NCBI RefSeq assembly: GCF_007655135.1
Contig: NC_045129.1
Coordinates: 10,168,001-10,232,000, forward strand
Length of the DNA: 64,000 nt
Reading direction: 5' to 3'
From: Punica granatum
Lineage: Eukaryota > Streptophyta > Magnoliopsida > Myrtales > Lythraceae
In this document: positions 33,205 to 44,287 of the stretch, one piece after another
How the letters are laid out: each line of letters begins with the position of its first letter
Position numbering within the stretch: position 1 is the stretch's first letter
Notes under the pieces: generated by a model
The model's input: only the letters and a program-made list of their open reading frames with translations
The model's database searches: none
Told to the model about the DNA's origin: nothing
Position numbers and translations under genes: made by a program

Positions 33205-34350
33205 ATTTTGCCACCTACATAGTGCAAATTCCGCCGACCCTTGATAACCAACCACTCCAAATCTCTGCCTCAGGACCTTCACAAAGAGTCGAAGAACAGT
33301 ATGACTCAAGCTCGCTTTTCACCGGTGGCCATGATCGAGCCACAAGGGCGCACTTGAAGGACAAGGTGGTAGAGCCCACTAGTGGCCCCGAAGGGTCATC
33401 GATTTGTCAAAGGGCCAAGAAGTCGTTCCATGGGATGCAACTTCAAGATCTGTAAGGAGTCTTATCGAGATGCAATGAGGACCTCTGATGGGATATGTCC
33501 TGGGTTCAGAGAGTCCTATGAAGAGGATGAGGATGACGGAGGTGAGGGTGAGGGTGAGATCGAGCTGGGGTCTAGGAAGGCTCTGCCTTCTTCAGTTTCT
33601 AACATGTCCAAGATGGAGAGGAGGCTCTAGCTAGTGAAGTCAAATGGTAATGACTTCGATCACAATCAGTGGCTGTTCGAGACAAAGGGGAGTTACGGAT
33701 ATGGAAACGTCATGTGGCCCACAGAAGATGGAAAATAAGTTCGTGAAGCACTGAAGGATAAGCAGTGGAGGCCACTTACTCGTGATTTGCGTATATCTGT
33801 CGCAATTCTCAGCACATACAAGAAAAGTGAATCCGGCATATGTAGGTCTTGGGAACTACGTTTAAGGCTTTCTGTGGAATAAAGTCAAAACTTACAAGCT
33901 TCCATCTATCTATGATTTCTTCCAGGCTTTTAATCTTCATTAGAATGGCTGCTCTTGGATTATTTTTAGCCTGGAGGATCAGACATCCCAATGAGGATGC
34001 TATGTGGTTGTGGGGGATGTCAGTTGTTTGTGAAATTTGGTTTTCCTTCTCTTGGTTGCTCGATCAGCTCCCAAAACTCTGTCCTATTAATCGGATCACC
34101 GACCTCAACGTTCTGAAGAAGAAGTTTGAAACTCCATATCCCAATAACCCGACAACAAAATCCGATCTTCCCGGGATAGATGTGTTTGTCTCCACAGCAG
34201 ACTCAGAGAAAGAACCACCTCTCGTCACAGCAAACACGATTCTATCGATTTTAGCTGCTGATTATCCCGTTGAGAAGCTTTCATGTTATGTTTCTGATGA
34301 TGGGGGTTCTCTCCTGACATTCGAGGCAATGGCGGAGGCTGCCGGTTTCG
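33205..34350 (+). pseudogene. cellulose synthase-like D fragment
   Basis: A captured 5' half of a CSLD gene; CSLD proteins are Golgi glycan synthases needed for tip growth. Pieces in order: IPPTLDNQPLQ and SSLFTGGHDRATRAHLKDKV (N-terminal region); FKICKESYRDAMRTSDGICP (RING-type zinc finger with cysteines lost in KESY and CPGF); [35 protein letters not shown]; then [60 protein letters not shown] and [20 protein letters not shown], which holds the first catalytic DD region. Frameshifts and stops (around 33455, 33628, 33736) break it. A likely intron remains at about 33825-33926 (acceptor TTCTTCCAG), so capture was from genomic DNA rather than mRNA. The rest of the catalytic domain is absent. 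Confidence 0.9.
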
Positions 34351-34581
34351 CAATGGGTCCTGTTCAACGGAAACGGATTTCAACGGGTCCGTCTGCAGTA
34401 GGAAGAGAGAGAGAGAGAGAGTGTGTGTGTGGGGAAATGAGAGAAGCAGATCAGGAGGGAAGACGGAGGAGAAGGAAGAAGAACATGGGGAGAAAACCTA
34501 TGTTAACCGAAACGGATTTCAACGGATTTGTCTGAAACGGTTTAATACGGGTGGAATATGTTGTGAATTAAAAAATTCACA

Positions 34582-34768
34582 TTTTAACGGAGTTACGTTC
34601 AGCTCAGCCGCCACGTGATATTTCCGTCACATTCGGTACGCGCAAAAAGACAGAATGACTAAAATATCAGACGGAATGGAGATTGAGGGACGAAAATATT
34701 GGCAAAAATTTTTGAAGGAACAAACCCAATGCAATGGTATCTTTTAGGGACCAAAACCACTTCTGACT
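34582..34768 (-). repeat. right terminal inverted repeat of Pack-MULE-like element
   Basis: Reverse complement matches 32809-32992; ends CTGACT. Confidence 0.75.
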
Positions 34769-34960
34769 CTTTTTTTTCTCTTCTTTTTTCCAGTTTTCCT
34801 CATTTTTCTTGTTGTATTATCTAGTTTAACTTCTTTGTTATCTGCTATAGCAGCTGGTGCTTCCCCTATTTCAGCTCCAGGCCTTGCCTTCGTCAACATG
34901 CTACGTGGTTTATGGTCAGGACAACCCGTGGTTCGGTTGGAATGAATGGTAAGTTTAAGT
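34769..34960 (+). pseudogene. array unit K, right part
   Basis: Resumes the intron (TTTTCCTCATTTTTCTTG), the TTTGTTATCTGCTATAG acceptor and a decayed ANGASP-type exon (AAGASPISAPGLAFVNMLRG), then the GTAAGTTTAAG donor at about 34949. It is the last recognisable copy of the array. Confidence 0.6.
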
Positions 34961-34976
34961 TGAAAGATTTCCTTAC

Positions 34977-35042
34977 CTTGAGCCTCTCATGAGCAGCTTT
35001 AATCGTCTTTCCATCGTCCTCCTTTCTCCACTTATGACCACC
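34977..35042 (-). pseudogene. CAMTA CG-1 domain exon
   Basis: A 66-base exon on the minus strand reads GGHKWRKEDDGKTIKAAHER, then LK. It lies between an acceptor (ATACTTCAG) and a donor (GTAAGG). The pattern GHxWRKxxDGKTxxxAHExLK is the core of the CG-1 DNA-binding domain of calmodulin-binding transcription activators. No neighbouring CAMTA exons were found, so it is an isolated exon, probably carried here by a transposon. It is in phase and undamaged, so chimeric transcripts could include it. Confidence 0.7.
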
Positions 35043-35310
35043 CTGAAGTATAATAACAAACTCTTGCAGACCTCAATAAAATTGAAATCGCCTTCTTGTC
35101 ACGTCTTTGGAATTTGTGTTATTTAAATCTTTAAGAATCTTCAATGGCATAATTTGGATATATAGTTTTCTATTACAATAGAGCTTTCTACTATTAATAT
35201 GATAATTCTTATATAAAATTAGTTTAATGTGATATAATATTTGGTTGATGGATACTCTTATGCAAACCCTGTCTGATGATTATGTCTTCTTGTTGCATTT
35301 TCTTACTCAG

Positions 35311-35394
35311 CGTCCTGCTCTCACACCATTCCACTCTCAGGAATTGCGGCTTATCGATGGTGAGGGTAACTGGGAACTGCATCTCATCAAGTAG
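35311..35394 (+). pseudogene. ABCD1-type terminal exon, duplicate copy
   Basis: After TTTCTTACTCAG the frame reads RPALTPFHSQELRLIDGEGN, then WELHLIK, stop. This is the last exon of a peroxisomal ABC transporter of the PXA1/COMATOSE type. It repeats the exon at 36336-36437, and the upstream intron sequence (CTGTCTGATGATTATGT) is shared. Confidence 0.7.
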
Positions 35395-35811
35395 GAAGCT
35401 GACAGTGATCAGTAGTATAGATACCATCTCTAGTGATGAGTTGAAAAACTAGTACGTGCAACAGCGACCAGCAGAAAAGTCACTTGATTTAGTGTTTTTT
35501 TTTTTTTGGTGGTATCCTCATACTCGGAAGTCGCCTGATTCAGTATTTTGTGTTTTTTTTTTTATGTTTTTTGGGACAATTGGTTGGGGTTAGAATGTCG
35601 ACCATTTCGACAATCATTTTTCGTCTGTTGTGCAGTACTGTTGGTATTATCTTTCCCAGCTGTTAAGCGTTATTTTTTTGTACATATTTCGGAAACATAT
35701 ATGCTAACCCAGAAAAATCTCCTGCCAACAAAGAATCACACTCAACAGCAGAAACGAGATTGAAGACAATTCTTGAAAACGTTTGATAGAACTATCCTTT
35801 GGAAAGGGAGG

Positions 35812-36437
35812 GAGGAGGTTGGGACACAAATCGAAACTGGGAAGACGTTCTCTCCCCACGGAGAGCAGTAGAGGCTTAGGAATGGTGAGCGGAGTAGGAC
35901 CAGTCCACCTATGGCACCTTAAGAACACTAATCCCTGTTTTGACATTTCTGCACCATTTATGGGTATGTATATGCCTTCACTTTCTGACACAACAATCCT
36001 TTTCTTTTTAGGAACATCTTTCCGTCCACGAGCCTCCATTTGGAATTCTCGATGAGTACACCAAGTACGTGAACATTGAGCTGCTTTATTGTCCTGTAAA
36101 TTGTTAATGTTTTGTCTGGTCTGTCCATATTTAATTTGTCTTTCCTATTGGCAGCGCCACAAGTGTTGATGTGGAAGCGCAACTTTACCAGCTAGCAGCT
36201 GATATGGGCACCACAGTAGTTACCTCCTCGCAGGTAAGTCCGAACACTTAGGAGTGTAACTGAACTCTTTATCATGCATGAAAAGTGCAATCCCTGTCTG
36301 ATGATTATGTGTTCTTGTTGCATTTTCTTACTCAGCGTCATGCTCTCATACCGTTCCACTCTCCCGAATTGCGGCTTATCAATGGCGAGGGTAACTGGGA
36401 ACTGCGTTTCATTGAGCAGGAAGCTGACAGTGATTAA
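35812..36437 (+). pseudogene. peroxisomal ABC transporter (ABCD1/PXA1-like) C-terminal fragment
   Basis: The 3' end of the second nucleotide-binding domain. Exon pieces: GWDTNRNWEDVLS, followed by a frame-shifted ABC signature (ancestral LGEQQRLGM, about 35855-35887); EPPFGILDEYTN (36012-36064, donor GTACGT), the Walker B region with Tyr replacing the usual Cys; ATSVDVEAQLYQLAADMGTT, then VVTSSQ (36155-36233, donor GTAAGT); and RHALIPFHSPELRLINGEGN, then WELRFIEQEADSD, stop (36336-36437). Splice phases of the last three exons still agree. Family members import fatty acyl substrates into peroxisomes. The Walker A motif, first domain and membrane segments are absent, so no transporter can be made. 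Confidence 0.85.
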
Positions 36438-36907
36438 TGGTATTAGACAATATACTCAGGTTACCTCCTACCTCCAAAATCCACCCCGGGAGGTGGGTCG
36501 CCTGGTCTTCCCCGCAGTTCCGGTTCTGACAGGGAAAACCGGAGACGGAAAGCTGTGGTTCGGAGTTGTTTAATAAGTCGAAACCATCAGCATAGGCAAA
36601 CATTCTTTTTTTTTTTCATCATCATCATTATTATCATTATATTTTTCCTTTTTTGGTTCCTGGGGGCAACAAAAAATCATCACTGTGCAGTTCTTATGCT
36701 TATTGTTTCTCATTTTATATTGATTTTCAGAAAATTATTATTACTATTAATATGATTATAGTATATTGTCCATTGGCTCTCCATGCTTCCAGCTACAGAA
36801 GTCAGGTTAACTCACTTGTCCAAAAAATAAGAAGTCAGGCCAACTCCACTAGCTCTCGATGCTTCAGGCTTCCGGCTATTGAAGTTAGGCCAACTTCTCC
36901 GGCTCTA

Positions 36908-37059
36908 ATTTACCGTTGTTCAATTAGAGAGAGTTAAAAGAAATAGCATTGTAAATAAGGAAAAAAACAAAACTTCCGAAAAGAAAGTATCACATCAGGA
37001 AGTCTTCGTTATTTACAATGCTATTTCTTTTAACTCTCTCTAATTGAACAACGGTAAAT
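36908..37059. repeat. perfect 50-bp inverted repeat
   Basis: 36908-36957 and 37010-37059 are exact reverse complements over 50 bases (ATTTACCGTTGTTCAATTAG at the outer end), separated by 52 bases. No coding frame crosses it convincingly. Confidence 0.9.
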
Positions 37060-37079
37060 AGAGGTTTATTTCTTCTTCT

Positions 37080-37330
37080 ACATCATGCTAAAAGATTTGA
37101 GTTTACGTACGATACGACTTGCCACGTCACGTACCACGTCAGGAAGTCTTCGTTACATCTTAATAAAAGTTTTAGACCCATTTGTTAGTTCTTAATAAAG
37201 TTTTGTACTCATTTGTTACACTTTAATAAAGTTATATATCCATTTGTTATATCATGCTAAAATATTTGAGTTTACGTACGATACGACTTGCCACGTCACA
37301 TACCACATCAGAAGTCTTCACAGTGTCAGC
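37080..37330. repeat. direct repeats with ACGTAC and CACGTCA words
   Basis: CATGCTAAAAGATTTGAG with TTTACGTACGATACGACTTG occurs at about 37084 and again at about 37252. Three AATAAAGTTxTxxACCCATTTGTTA-like units lie between them. A related CAGGAAGTCTTCGTTA word occurs in the loop of the adjacent inverted repeat. It looks like one non-autonomous element with the hairpin, family unknown. Confidence 0.6.
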
Positions 37331-37339
37331 AGAAATTGA

Positions 37340-38440
37340 CGGATTAGACTTGATTGAAATATTTTGATACTTTTTTGTACCAAATTATTACACAAAGAAA
37401 AAATTATACCATTCGCATTACAATTTAAAAGTTTTTTATCACCCAAGAAATTTTACCTTGTAGGGGACATATCAGAAGTTTCATGGTTTAATTATCTCAG
37501 TCACGGTTTATAGGTGTTCTCTCAGCTTTTATCTATAGGATTGCAGCTTTTATCTCAGGCAGCGGGCCCAGCTGATGAGCCAGTGGAAAATTCCTCGAAT
37601 GTTCCATGGGTTCCTTGCTCTACCACCAAATGATATATCATATCATATGTCAGTGAGCCAGTGGCGTGCTTCACAACAAGAACCGCATCCGTGGATCTCA
37701 ACCTATACAAGCATCACCGTTGGTTACAGTCAAAAACATAAACCTTCAACCATCTCATTTTACTTCTGCATTTAAAAACACATCAAGTACCTTTTTTAAA
37801 CACAGGCTTCAATGTCAAGGACCTGGTATCTGAAAGTTGTTGAACCCCAAGTCCTGTAATGCGGTACCGCAATTACGTCCTTCTATCCATAAGGAATCCC
37901 GTGGGGAGAGGACCTAAATAACATACATGATAGCATTATACTAATCAATTTCAGATTTCCTAGACTGTAAATATAGATGTCTCTACTATTGGGCAGCATC
38001 AAAGTAAGGCTCTTGGTTGGTAATATAAAATGAGAAGGAACACATTCACAATTCTGTTCATTTTCCAGAAAATTTCACTCTGTAAATTAGAAATACCACA
38101 GTGTAAGGTCTATACCCAGGGATACCACCTCAGCAAGCAACCCAGAAGCTTCTTTTGCTTGCAGGAATGCTAATACTTCAGGGTAAGAGACGAAGAACGA
38201 AGCACATCACCATACTTGGAGGCATTATTAGCAACAACACATTAAAGATCTTTCAATAAACTTGCTGCTCTGTCACATTTTAAAAATGAAAACCTCTATA
38301 ATCTCCGCAGAAAGATCCTAGTAAGCTCCTCAGATGTAATTTGCCCTGTTCTTATAAACTCCCCTAGTTCAAAAACCTGGTCGAAGTAGGCGACCTTGTA
38401 TAGAAGGATGACACAACGGAAAGAAATGGGAATGAAATAC
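37340..38440. other. intergenic, no gene recognised
   Basis: No recognised exon, RNA gene or element end; short frames only. Confidence 0.5.
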
Positions 38441-38485
38441 TACTGCATCTCATTTCAGGATAATCTGGATAATGAGCCACATACG

Positions 38486-38717
38486 CTTAAAAATGCAATA
38501 TCTTCATCATCCTTTGGTCTTTGTACGCCATACTGTGAAAGGTAATCAAATCTTCTGCTTTTGATGTTCACTTGTTCACTGGAATTGCCCCACTTGGCAT
38601 GGAAAAATAATGGAGATGGATTCTGCAGACCTCCATCAGCAGAGGCAACAGATTTTCCGTTCACTCTGATTATTGGGATATTGTAGTCCAATGCACCCTC
38701 TGCAATCTCCTGGACCT
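38486..38717 (-). pseudogene. unrecognised exon, minus strand
   Basis: Between an acceptor (CTTGCATCAG) and a donor (TTAAGC, then GTATGTGG), the minus strand reads VQEIAEGALDYNIPIIRVNG, KSVASADGGLQNPSPLFFHA and ends RPKDDEDIAFLS. The open frame, conserved-looking composition and splice signals suggest a real exon of a gene I do not recognise. It could belong with the candidate exons upstream at 38800-39660. Confidence 0.4.
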
Positions 38718-38799
38718 GATGCAAGGTACAGAAAACTTTTTGAACTTGAAACGAATGGATCGAGAAACCATCATGACATAATCAGCAACTAGTTAGTAG

Positions 38800-39690
38800 A
38801 TCATGTGACACCTTACAGTCAGGGGAGAAGTCTGCATCAAATAATTTGAATGCACAATTTAAGCTGCAAAACATCACCAATCTTCTCCGGACATCAATCA
38901 CTCCTGCTGTCCTGATCAAGTAAACCGAGAAATCATTCATCAAAAAGTAGCAAACTTTAGGGATGACGCAAAATACCCACACAACGTCTCGAATGGGCAT
39001 TACCTGGAAAAAGAAGAGGCGCGACTATGAATCCAAACTTCCAGACACTACATTTTCCAGATTAAGTTACAAGTTCTCGCCTGTTTTAAACAAGTGGGGG
39101 TCACACATATGGAGGATATCTACCTCCCTCTTAAGAATTTCCAGAGAAATGAAAGGAATGCAATCTCATGGGGCTTCATCGGCTGAACAAAAGATGGGAA
39201 AAGCCCAGATATCCATCTTCAGTAGCATCCTCCCAATAAAAATGGCTTGTCCTCCCTTTCTTGGGATGAAGAGTCAAGTCAACCAATCACCAAGGCCGCA
39301 GAGCAGCACCTCAAATTCTACATGAGAATGTCTATGTCGCTGGCAATCATATGATAGTGCTTGAAGCTTTTATATGAAGCCATAAAAAGTCAAACTTGGT
39401 GCCTACCATCATCGCCGAAGGGCTCACGGTGGCCGGGTGACTGACGGAGACCGTTGGAGTCGAGCAAGTGTGGAGGGGCTGACACAAAGCAGCGGTGGTG
39501 CTGCCGAAGAAGGTAACAAATAGGAGCAAGGACAGGGACGACAGACAGAGACAGAGACAGAGAGCAGTTTGCGTCTACATGTGCACGCCGACGAGGCAAC
39601 ACTTGCCTCCTGGCAATCGAAGCTTCAGCAGCGGCAGCAGCAGCATCATCGCCATGATTGCCCTCTCAGCTCCTCTGTTTTCCTTCACAA
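38800..39690 (-). pseudogene. possible upstream exons of the same minus-strand gene
   Basis: Around 38820-38925 the minus strand reads TAGVIDVRRRLVMFCSLNCA, then FKLFDADFSPD, after an acceptor CTTGATCAG. Around 39040-39330 there is further gene-like sequence with stops. 39350-39660 could be a first exon or leader, with ATGGCGATGATGCTGCTGC on the minus strand and a CAGAGA microsatellite. The pieces do not join into one open frame, so this is a broken or transposon-carried gene of unknown family. Confidence 0.3.
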
Positions 39691-39705
39691 TCTTTGTTTA
39701 TTACT

Positions 39706-39745
39706 AGAAAACTACCCTCTTCATCCGTGCGTTGCGCGGGCGTTT
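39706..39745 (-). mobile_element. possible Helitron 3' end
   Basis: On the minus strand CCGCGCAACGCACGG can form a short hairpin (CCGTGC...GCGCGG on the other strand). It is followed 17 bases later by CTAG and then T. Helitrons end in a short hairpin followed by CTRR and insert before T. The other end was not located. Confidence 0.35.
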
Positions 39746-39779
39746 GCAACCCCTCTTATTTTAAAATGTCTTTTTGATC

Positions 39780-41165
39780 GCATTATATAGTTAGACGTGA
39801 CCAGTGGTCTGGGCAGCATTGGCACTCAGCAGATCAACAGACTGAAACTCGGCTCCCGCAATTCAACCTCGGGCTCGTTGTCCACAGACCAACTCTCAAC
39901 AGGCAAATCAGCATTGCAAGCCTCCTGCGTCCTATAAGCTCGAGGACCAAAATTTAATTAATCAAAGCAGACAAATAGATAGGGTTTTCCAAGCAAGCAA
40001 GAAATCAAATGAAATCGAATCGATGAAAATAGTGTAGCTATGGAATTCGACAAAACCTTACTGCTCTCTTGAGAAGGAACCTAAATAACTTCTAAGTGGT
40101 AAATAGAATGAAGCAACCCTTTGATCCTTTATAGCCAATCAAGGCAACCAACGTTATGGATTTTAGGAAACGTAAATTTCGGATACAAAATAGTGTGTGA
40201 GTTTATAATAATAATAATAATAATAATCCAAGAGAAATGTAGCTAACAGCAAGATTTGACTTGAAATTCTCACTATCAGATCGATCCAAAATTATTGATC
40301 AACTCACCTTCCATCACAAAGAGAAGAAAATTTGTAAATAAAAAAAAAAAAAGCAATCAATTGAGGGAAAAATCTACATATAAGAGCATGGCAACTTGGA
40401 AAAATAAATTCAGCAATATATTGGTGATGGAGCATCCACCTTAGTATGGATCGACCCATATCCTAGGTAACCCTGATTATAGACCCATCTCTAACTTGGG
40501 AATACAGGCTTGATCCGAAAACCAAAGTATGTGACTTAATGCTCTTAAATCCAAAACGTTGGAGTATGCACCTCTTGATGAATTTCTTTGACCATCCCTC
40601 TGTCTTGAATATCTTGCAAATTCATCTTTTCCTCAAGTAGATTGCAAGGACTCGGTCATTTGGACCCCAACTACCTTTATTGTTCACTCGATAAAATCCT
40701 TCCATGAACTTGATCAGAAGCATCTATTCAGCTCCGCTTCGAACATTAATTGGAAAGTTGTATGGTGTGTGAAACTACATGACTGCTTGAAAATCCATTT
40801 TTCGAGAATGGCTAGTAAATGCCTCCCATGGTCCACACAAAGCAATGCCCCGTCACTTCGATGAACCACCTCCAAAAAAGGGGTTGGCTGATCAGGAAGC
40901 GGGGTCGAGTGGTGGTGGCCCGACCAATTTGGCAGAGCTACTGGGATCCCCGAAATTGGTTTTGGTTGTTTGAGGTGGTTTTCCCCCCCGGGGGGGGGGA
41001 GCAGATTTGGTGTCGGTGCCGCCCCCACCAGCCATTGACCCCCTTCCCGATCCCAGCTCCTTTTTTTTCTTTTAAAATAAACTTACATTGTTTTTATTCC
41101 ATTTCACGCTTTGAGAGCTTAGTGGGCCGATTCGGCTTGATAGGATTAGTCAAGGTCAATTGGGT
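39780..41165. other. intergenic, no gene recognised
   Basis: An ATA/ATT microsatellite near 40208-40227 and a CCCCCCCGGGGGGGGG palindromic run at about 40984-41000. No exon or RNA gene was recognised. Confidence 0.5.
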
Positions 41166-42350
41166 GACCTGATTAGGGTTCCATGAATGAAATTACTTCA
41201 ATCATAGTATATCTCAATTAATTTAGTTCAATTCTCGATGATAATGTACCGAAACTGCTAAACTTATGCAACTGACATAATTAATCGCTCCAGTTTGATT
41301 TTTAACTTAAAATAAATTATAAACGTATACAAATCAATGGGCCATTCATTTAACACGATTAGGGAATTGTCTTTTTAAGATATATATGATGGATAGACTA
41401 CCTAATTTTATCATGTTAACCCTTGAATTATATCTAAAATCAGCATTGATTTATATACAAGGTTATGTTGGGATAGGTTGGAAAAGAAGGAAAGAACAGC
41501 CACAAGTGCCGGTTCCTTTGCTGACTCACAACCCATGAATTTCATTGGTAGAACTCCCTCACTGGGAAATAGCAATCATTATTAGGAGGGAACCCAAGGC
41601 ATCATGAAAGGTAAGACTTACTTGTATGGAGTAGCCCCACCTCATTTTCCATAACTCTAATTTTGAGTGAAGAGATATTCCATTCGATTACACCTACAAA
41701 TTTCGAGGCCATATACATTGTATAATCAAGCAGTTTCTCTGTATTCCTTTAAGGAATCGCTCTTCTCACATCATTAAGTCACTATATCAGTCTTTCATGA
41801 TGAGATTTATAATAATAATAATAAAAATTGATCTAATACGGACAATGACTGTCTCCCTTAATGGGTTGGAAGAATATTTCGGTTATTACAAGGTATAATC
41901 AATCGTTTACCTCAAAATGAATCAAATATGGGTAAGGTATACCTCCCATGCATTTTTTTTTATTCAGGTGCGGTTAATTTATTATAAGATAATTTATTAG
42001 ATTTCTATGGGGCCAATCCTCCCTCCATGTAGGGTAATTTAGTATATGGAAAATCTGACTAATGGGGGCAGTGAAATTTATTACGGCCGATCGATGCTCC
42101 AAAAAGTCAAGAGGGACAGCAACCTAGAAAAAGTCCAACCAGCCCCGTGACTCGTGCACAGTTTCAACCTTCTTCAAAAATAGGACTTAGCCCATCATGT
42201 CCGTACATTCACCCACGATCCGCTCTCACGATTTCAACATCTATCTCCTTAATGTTTTGATATATGATCGACCCAGTCGAACTTTTAAAAGGATACCGTA
42301 AGTTATACCATCTATACCTAATTAAAGATACTGTAATAAGTTATTTACAG

Positions 42351-42557
42351 CTAAATTAGTTTATACGGATGAAGCCAAAGCGATACGGGATCGATCTCCA
42401 TGATGATGGAAAAACGTAATTCAACAGGTCCTTGGGAGTCGGAATATTCAAAAGGAGTCCCAATTATGGAACCAAAGAGAAAGAGCTCTGAATTAAAGGA
42501 ATGAACATATGAAGAGGGTTCTGTCTTATGAGAATCTTGACAAGGCAGAATGGACAA
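42351..42557 (-). other. short frame conserved between duplicates, left copy
   Basis: Reads ILPCQDSHKTEPSSYVHSFN, then SELFLFGSIIGTPFEYSD. The right copy (51488-51700) preserves the frame apart from one 3-base difference. Not recognised; an organellar-DNA insert or a non-coding stretch that happens to be open is possible. Confidence 0.25.
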
Positions 42558-43566
42558 AGTAAGACCCTAGCACTGTATAGCACATAGTCAAAAGTGAGCA
42601 GCGGGCATTGATTCAACATGTGGTGTTTCCGATCAGAACATGATGAAGAACTGCTAAAATCTTATTTAATTAATTAATTAGCTGCTGGCCATAATGTAGT
42701 TAATAAAATAAATGGATTTTCTCTTATTTTAAATTATGAAAATGGAAAGCAATAGGTCTTGTCTTTTTTTGGTATCGGGCATGCATTGGTGGTGAATGAT
42801 GTGCTTTTCTTCGGAGGGAGGGGGAATGCAACTCAAAGGAATAGATATAATATTGAAGAGAGTTTGCTTTAGGTGATTTGGCGTCTAATCTTTTTATAAC
42901 ATAAGATTTTGAATTCGAGTATCATAAAATGTGAAAATTCACTTATACCAAAGTGGAACTGACCCGATTTGAACTTAATTTCCTCGGATCCATTAGGTTA
43001 TCTTACATCAGATGGTGCAAATATTGAGAGAAAAGAAAAGAACAAGATATCCATCCATTGACTCTTTCAAGAGATGCAGAGACAAGTCTCATTTGACCAT
43101 CCAGCAGTTTTTCAACTAACTAAAATGGTGGGAATCAATCACTGGCTTTCTCCATTTGCACCATCCTATTGTCAAGATTTGATAACGAAACCCACGTTTA
43201 AAATTCAACAAATCTTGTTGATTAAGATCTTACTTCATATATTTCAATTTTACACCCATGACATACATCCGTCTTCCACCACTTCACCGACTAGATGGAT
43301 TAGGTATTAGGACTTTCCATGCAGTGGACCATAACATATGCAACCTCGAGGGACTGGCTCGTCTACGTCTGGCATACAAACTTGAATTTTCCCAATCAAA
43401 CTCCACTGTCAACTCATCGATAAGCTAGTATCTAACGAACTTTAGAACACTATTACTTATAATCTGAGACCACTCTTATCCGCGTAATGGGAGAAGGAAA
43501 AGGTGGAATGATCAGTACAGTTCTATTCTAAGGGTTGAGTGAGTGCCCTATCTTGGAGGGGTAAGG

Positions 43567-43692
43567 AAGCCATCATTGCATGGGGAGCAAGCGAAGAGCT
43601 ACTCATCAAATTGGCACAAATTGGAGGGGTCCCACATGCCCTCCCCCACCCCACCCCACCCCCCTCCATATAATCCCATCCCATGATGGCTT
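43567..43692. repeat. hairpin conserved in both duplicates, left copy
   Basis: AAGCCATCATTGCATGGG (43567-43584) pairs with CCCATCCCATGATGGCTT (43675-43692) at 16 of 18 positions, with a loop of about 90 bases rich in C. The right copy keeps it at 52687-52703 and 52795-52811. Confidence 0.5.
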
Positions 43693-44235
43693 AAATAAGT
43701 GTCACAGTTTCCACAGCCATTCCCTCCCCCCATCAAAAAAGCCACAAAATCTCCCACAAAATCTCATGCCTCATCATTCAAAAATATTCATTCATATTTC
43801 CATATCAACGGTTTAATAAAGCCATGCCTATGATCTAAAAGGCCCTTCAACTATAACCGCTCTTTTGCTCCCTCGATGGATAAAGAGAAAATATTCAAAT
43901 TTTTTTGAATCCCCCACCCCCCCCCCCCTCCCTTCTCTCTCTCTCTCTCACAATCATGATTCTGAGATTCAAAATCTCACACACAGACACACAAAAAAGT
44001 GAAAGGCGAGCTCTTGCTGGGTGGCATTATTGAAGTGAGGAAAGATCACGATCTATCAATCACACACTGAATAGTACTGGGGGTGGGGGAATGTGAGCTT
44101 TGAAGCATACAATGTTGAAAGAAATGGATATATATTGATATCACCGGCTTTTGATGAGAGTTTTATTAGAGATTTATAATTAGATCTAATCAACGCGATT
44201 TCATTGATCGAAAAGGTTGCAGCACTTTAAATATA

Positions 44236-44287
44236 TGATGGTGATGGTGATGATGATGATGATTATGATGGTGATGATGATGATGAT
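44236..44287. repeat. GAT/GGT microsatellite
   Basis: Imperfect GATGGT and GAT tract; a shorter GAT tract is at the matching place in the right copy (53343-53367). Confidence 0.9.

Larger units (their letters stand above)
32809..34768. mobile_element. Pack-MULE-like element carrying a CSLD fragment
   Basis: Terminal inverted repeats of about 180 bases bound 1.96 kb. The left end starts AGTCAGGCATGGTTTTAGTC. The complement of the right end starts AGTCAGAAGTGGTTTTGGTC. Shared inner blocks include CAAAAATTTTTGCCA, TTTTCGTCCCTCAATCTCCAT and TAACTCCGTTAA. It sits in the intron of unit K, as shown by sister units where the same intron is uninterrupted. The flanks are T runs, compatible with a 7-9 base target duplication that cannot be resolved. 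There is no transposase. Long inverted repeats around a genomic gene fragment are typical of Pack-MULEs, but the family is inferred. Confidence 0.75.
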
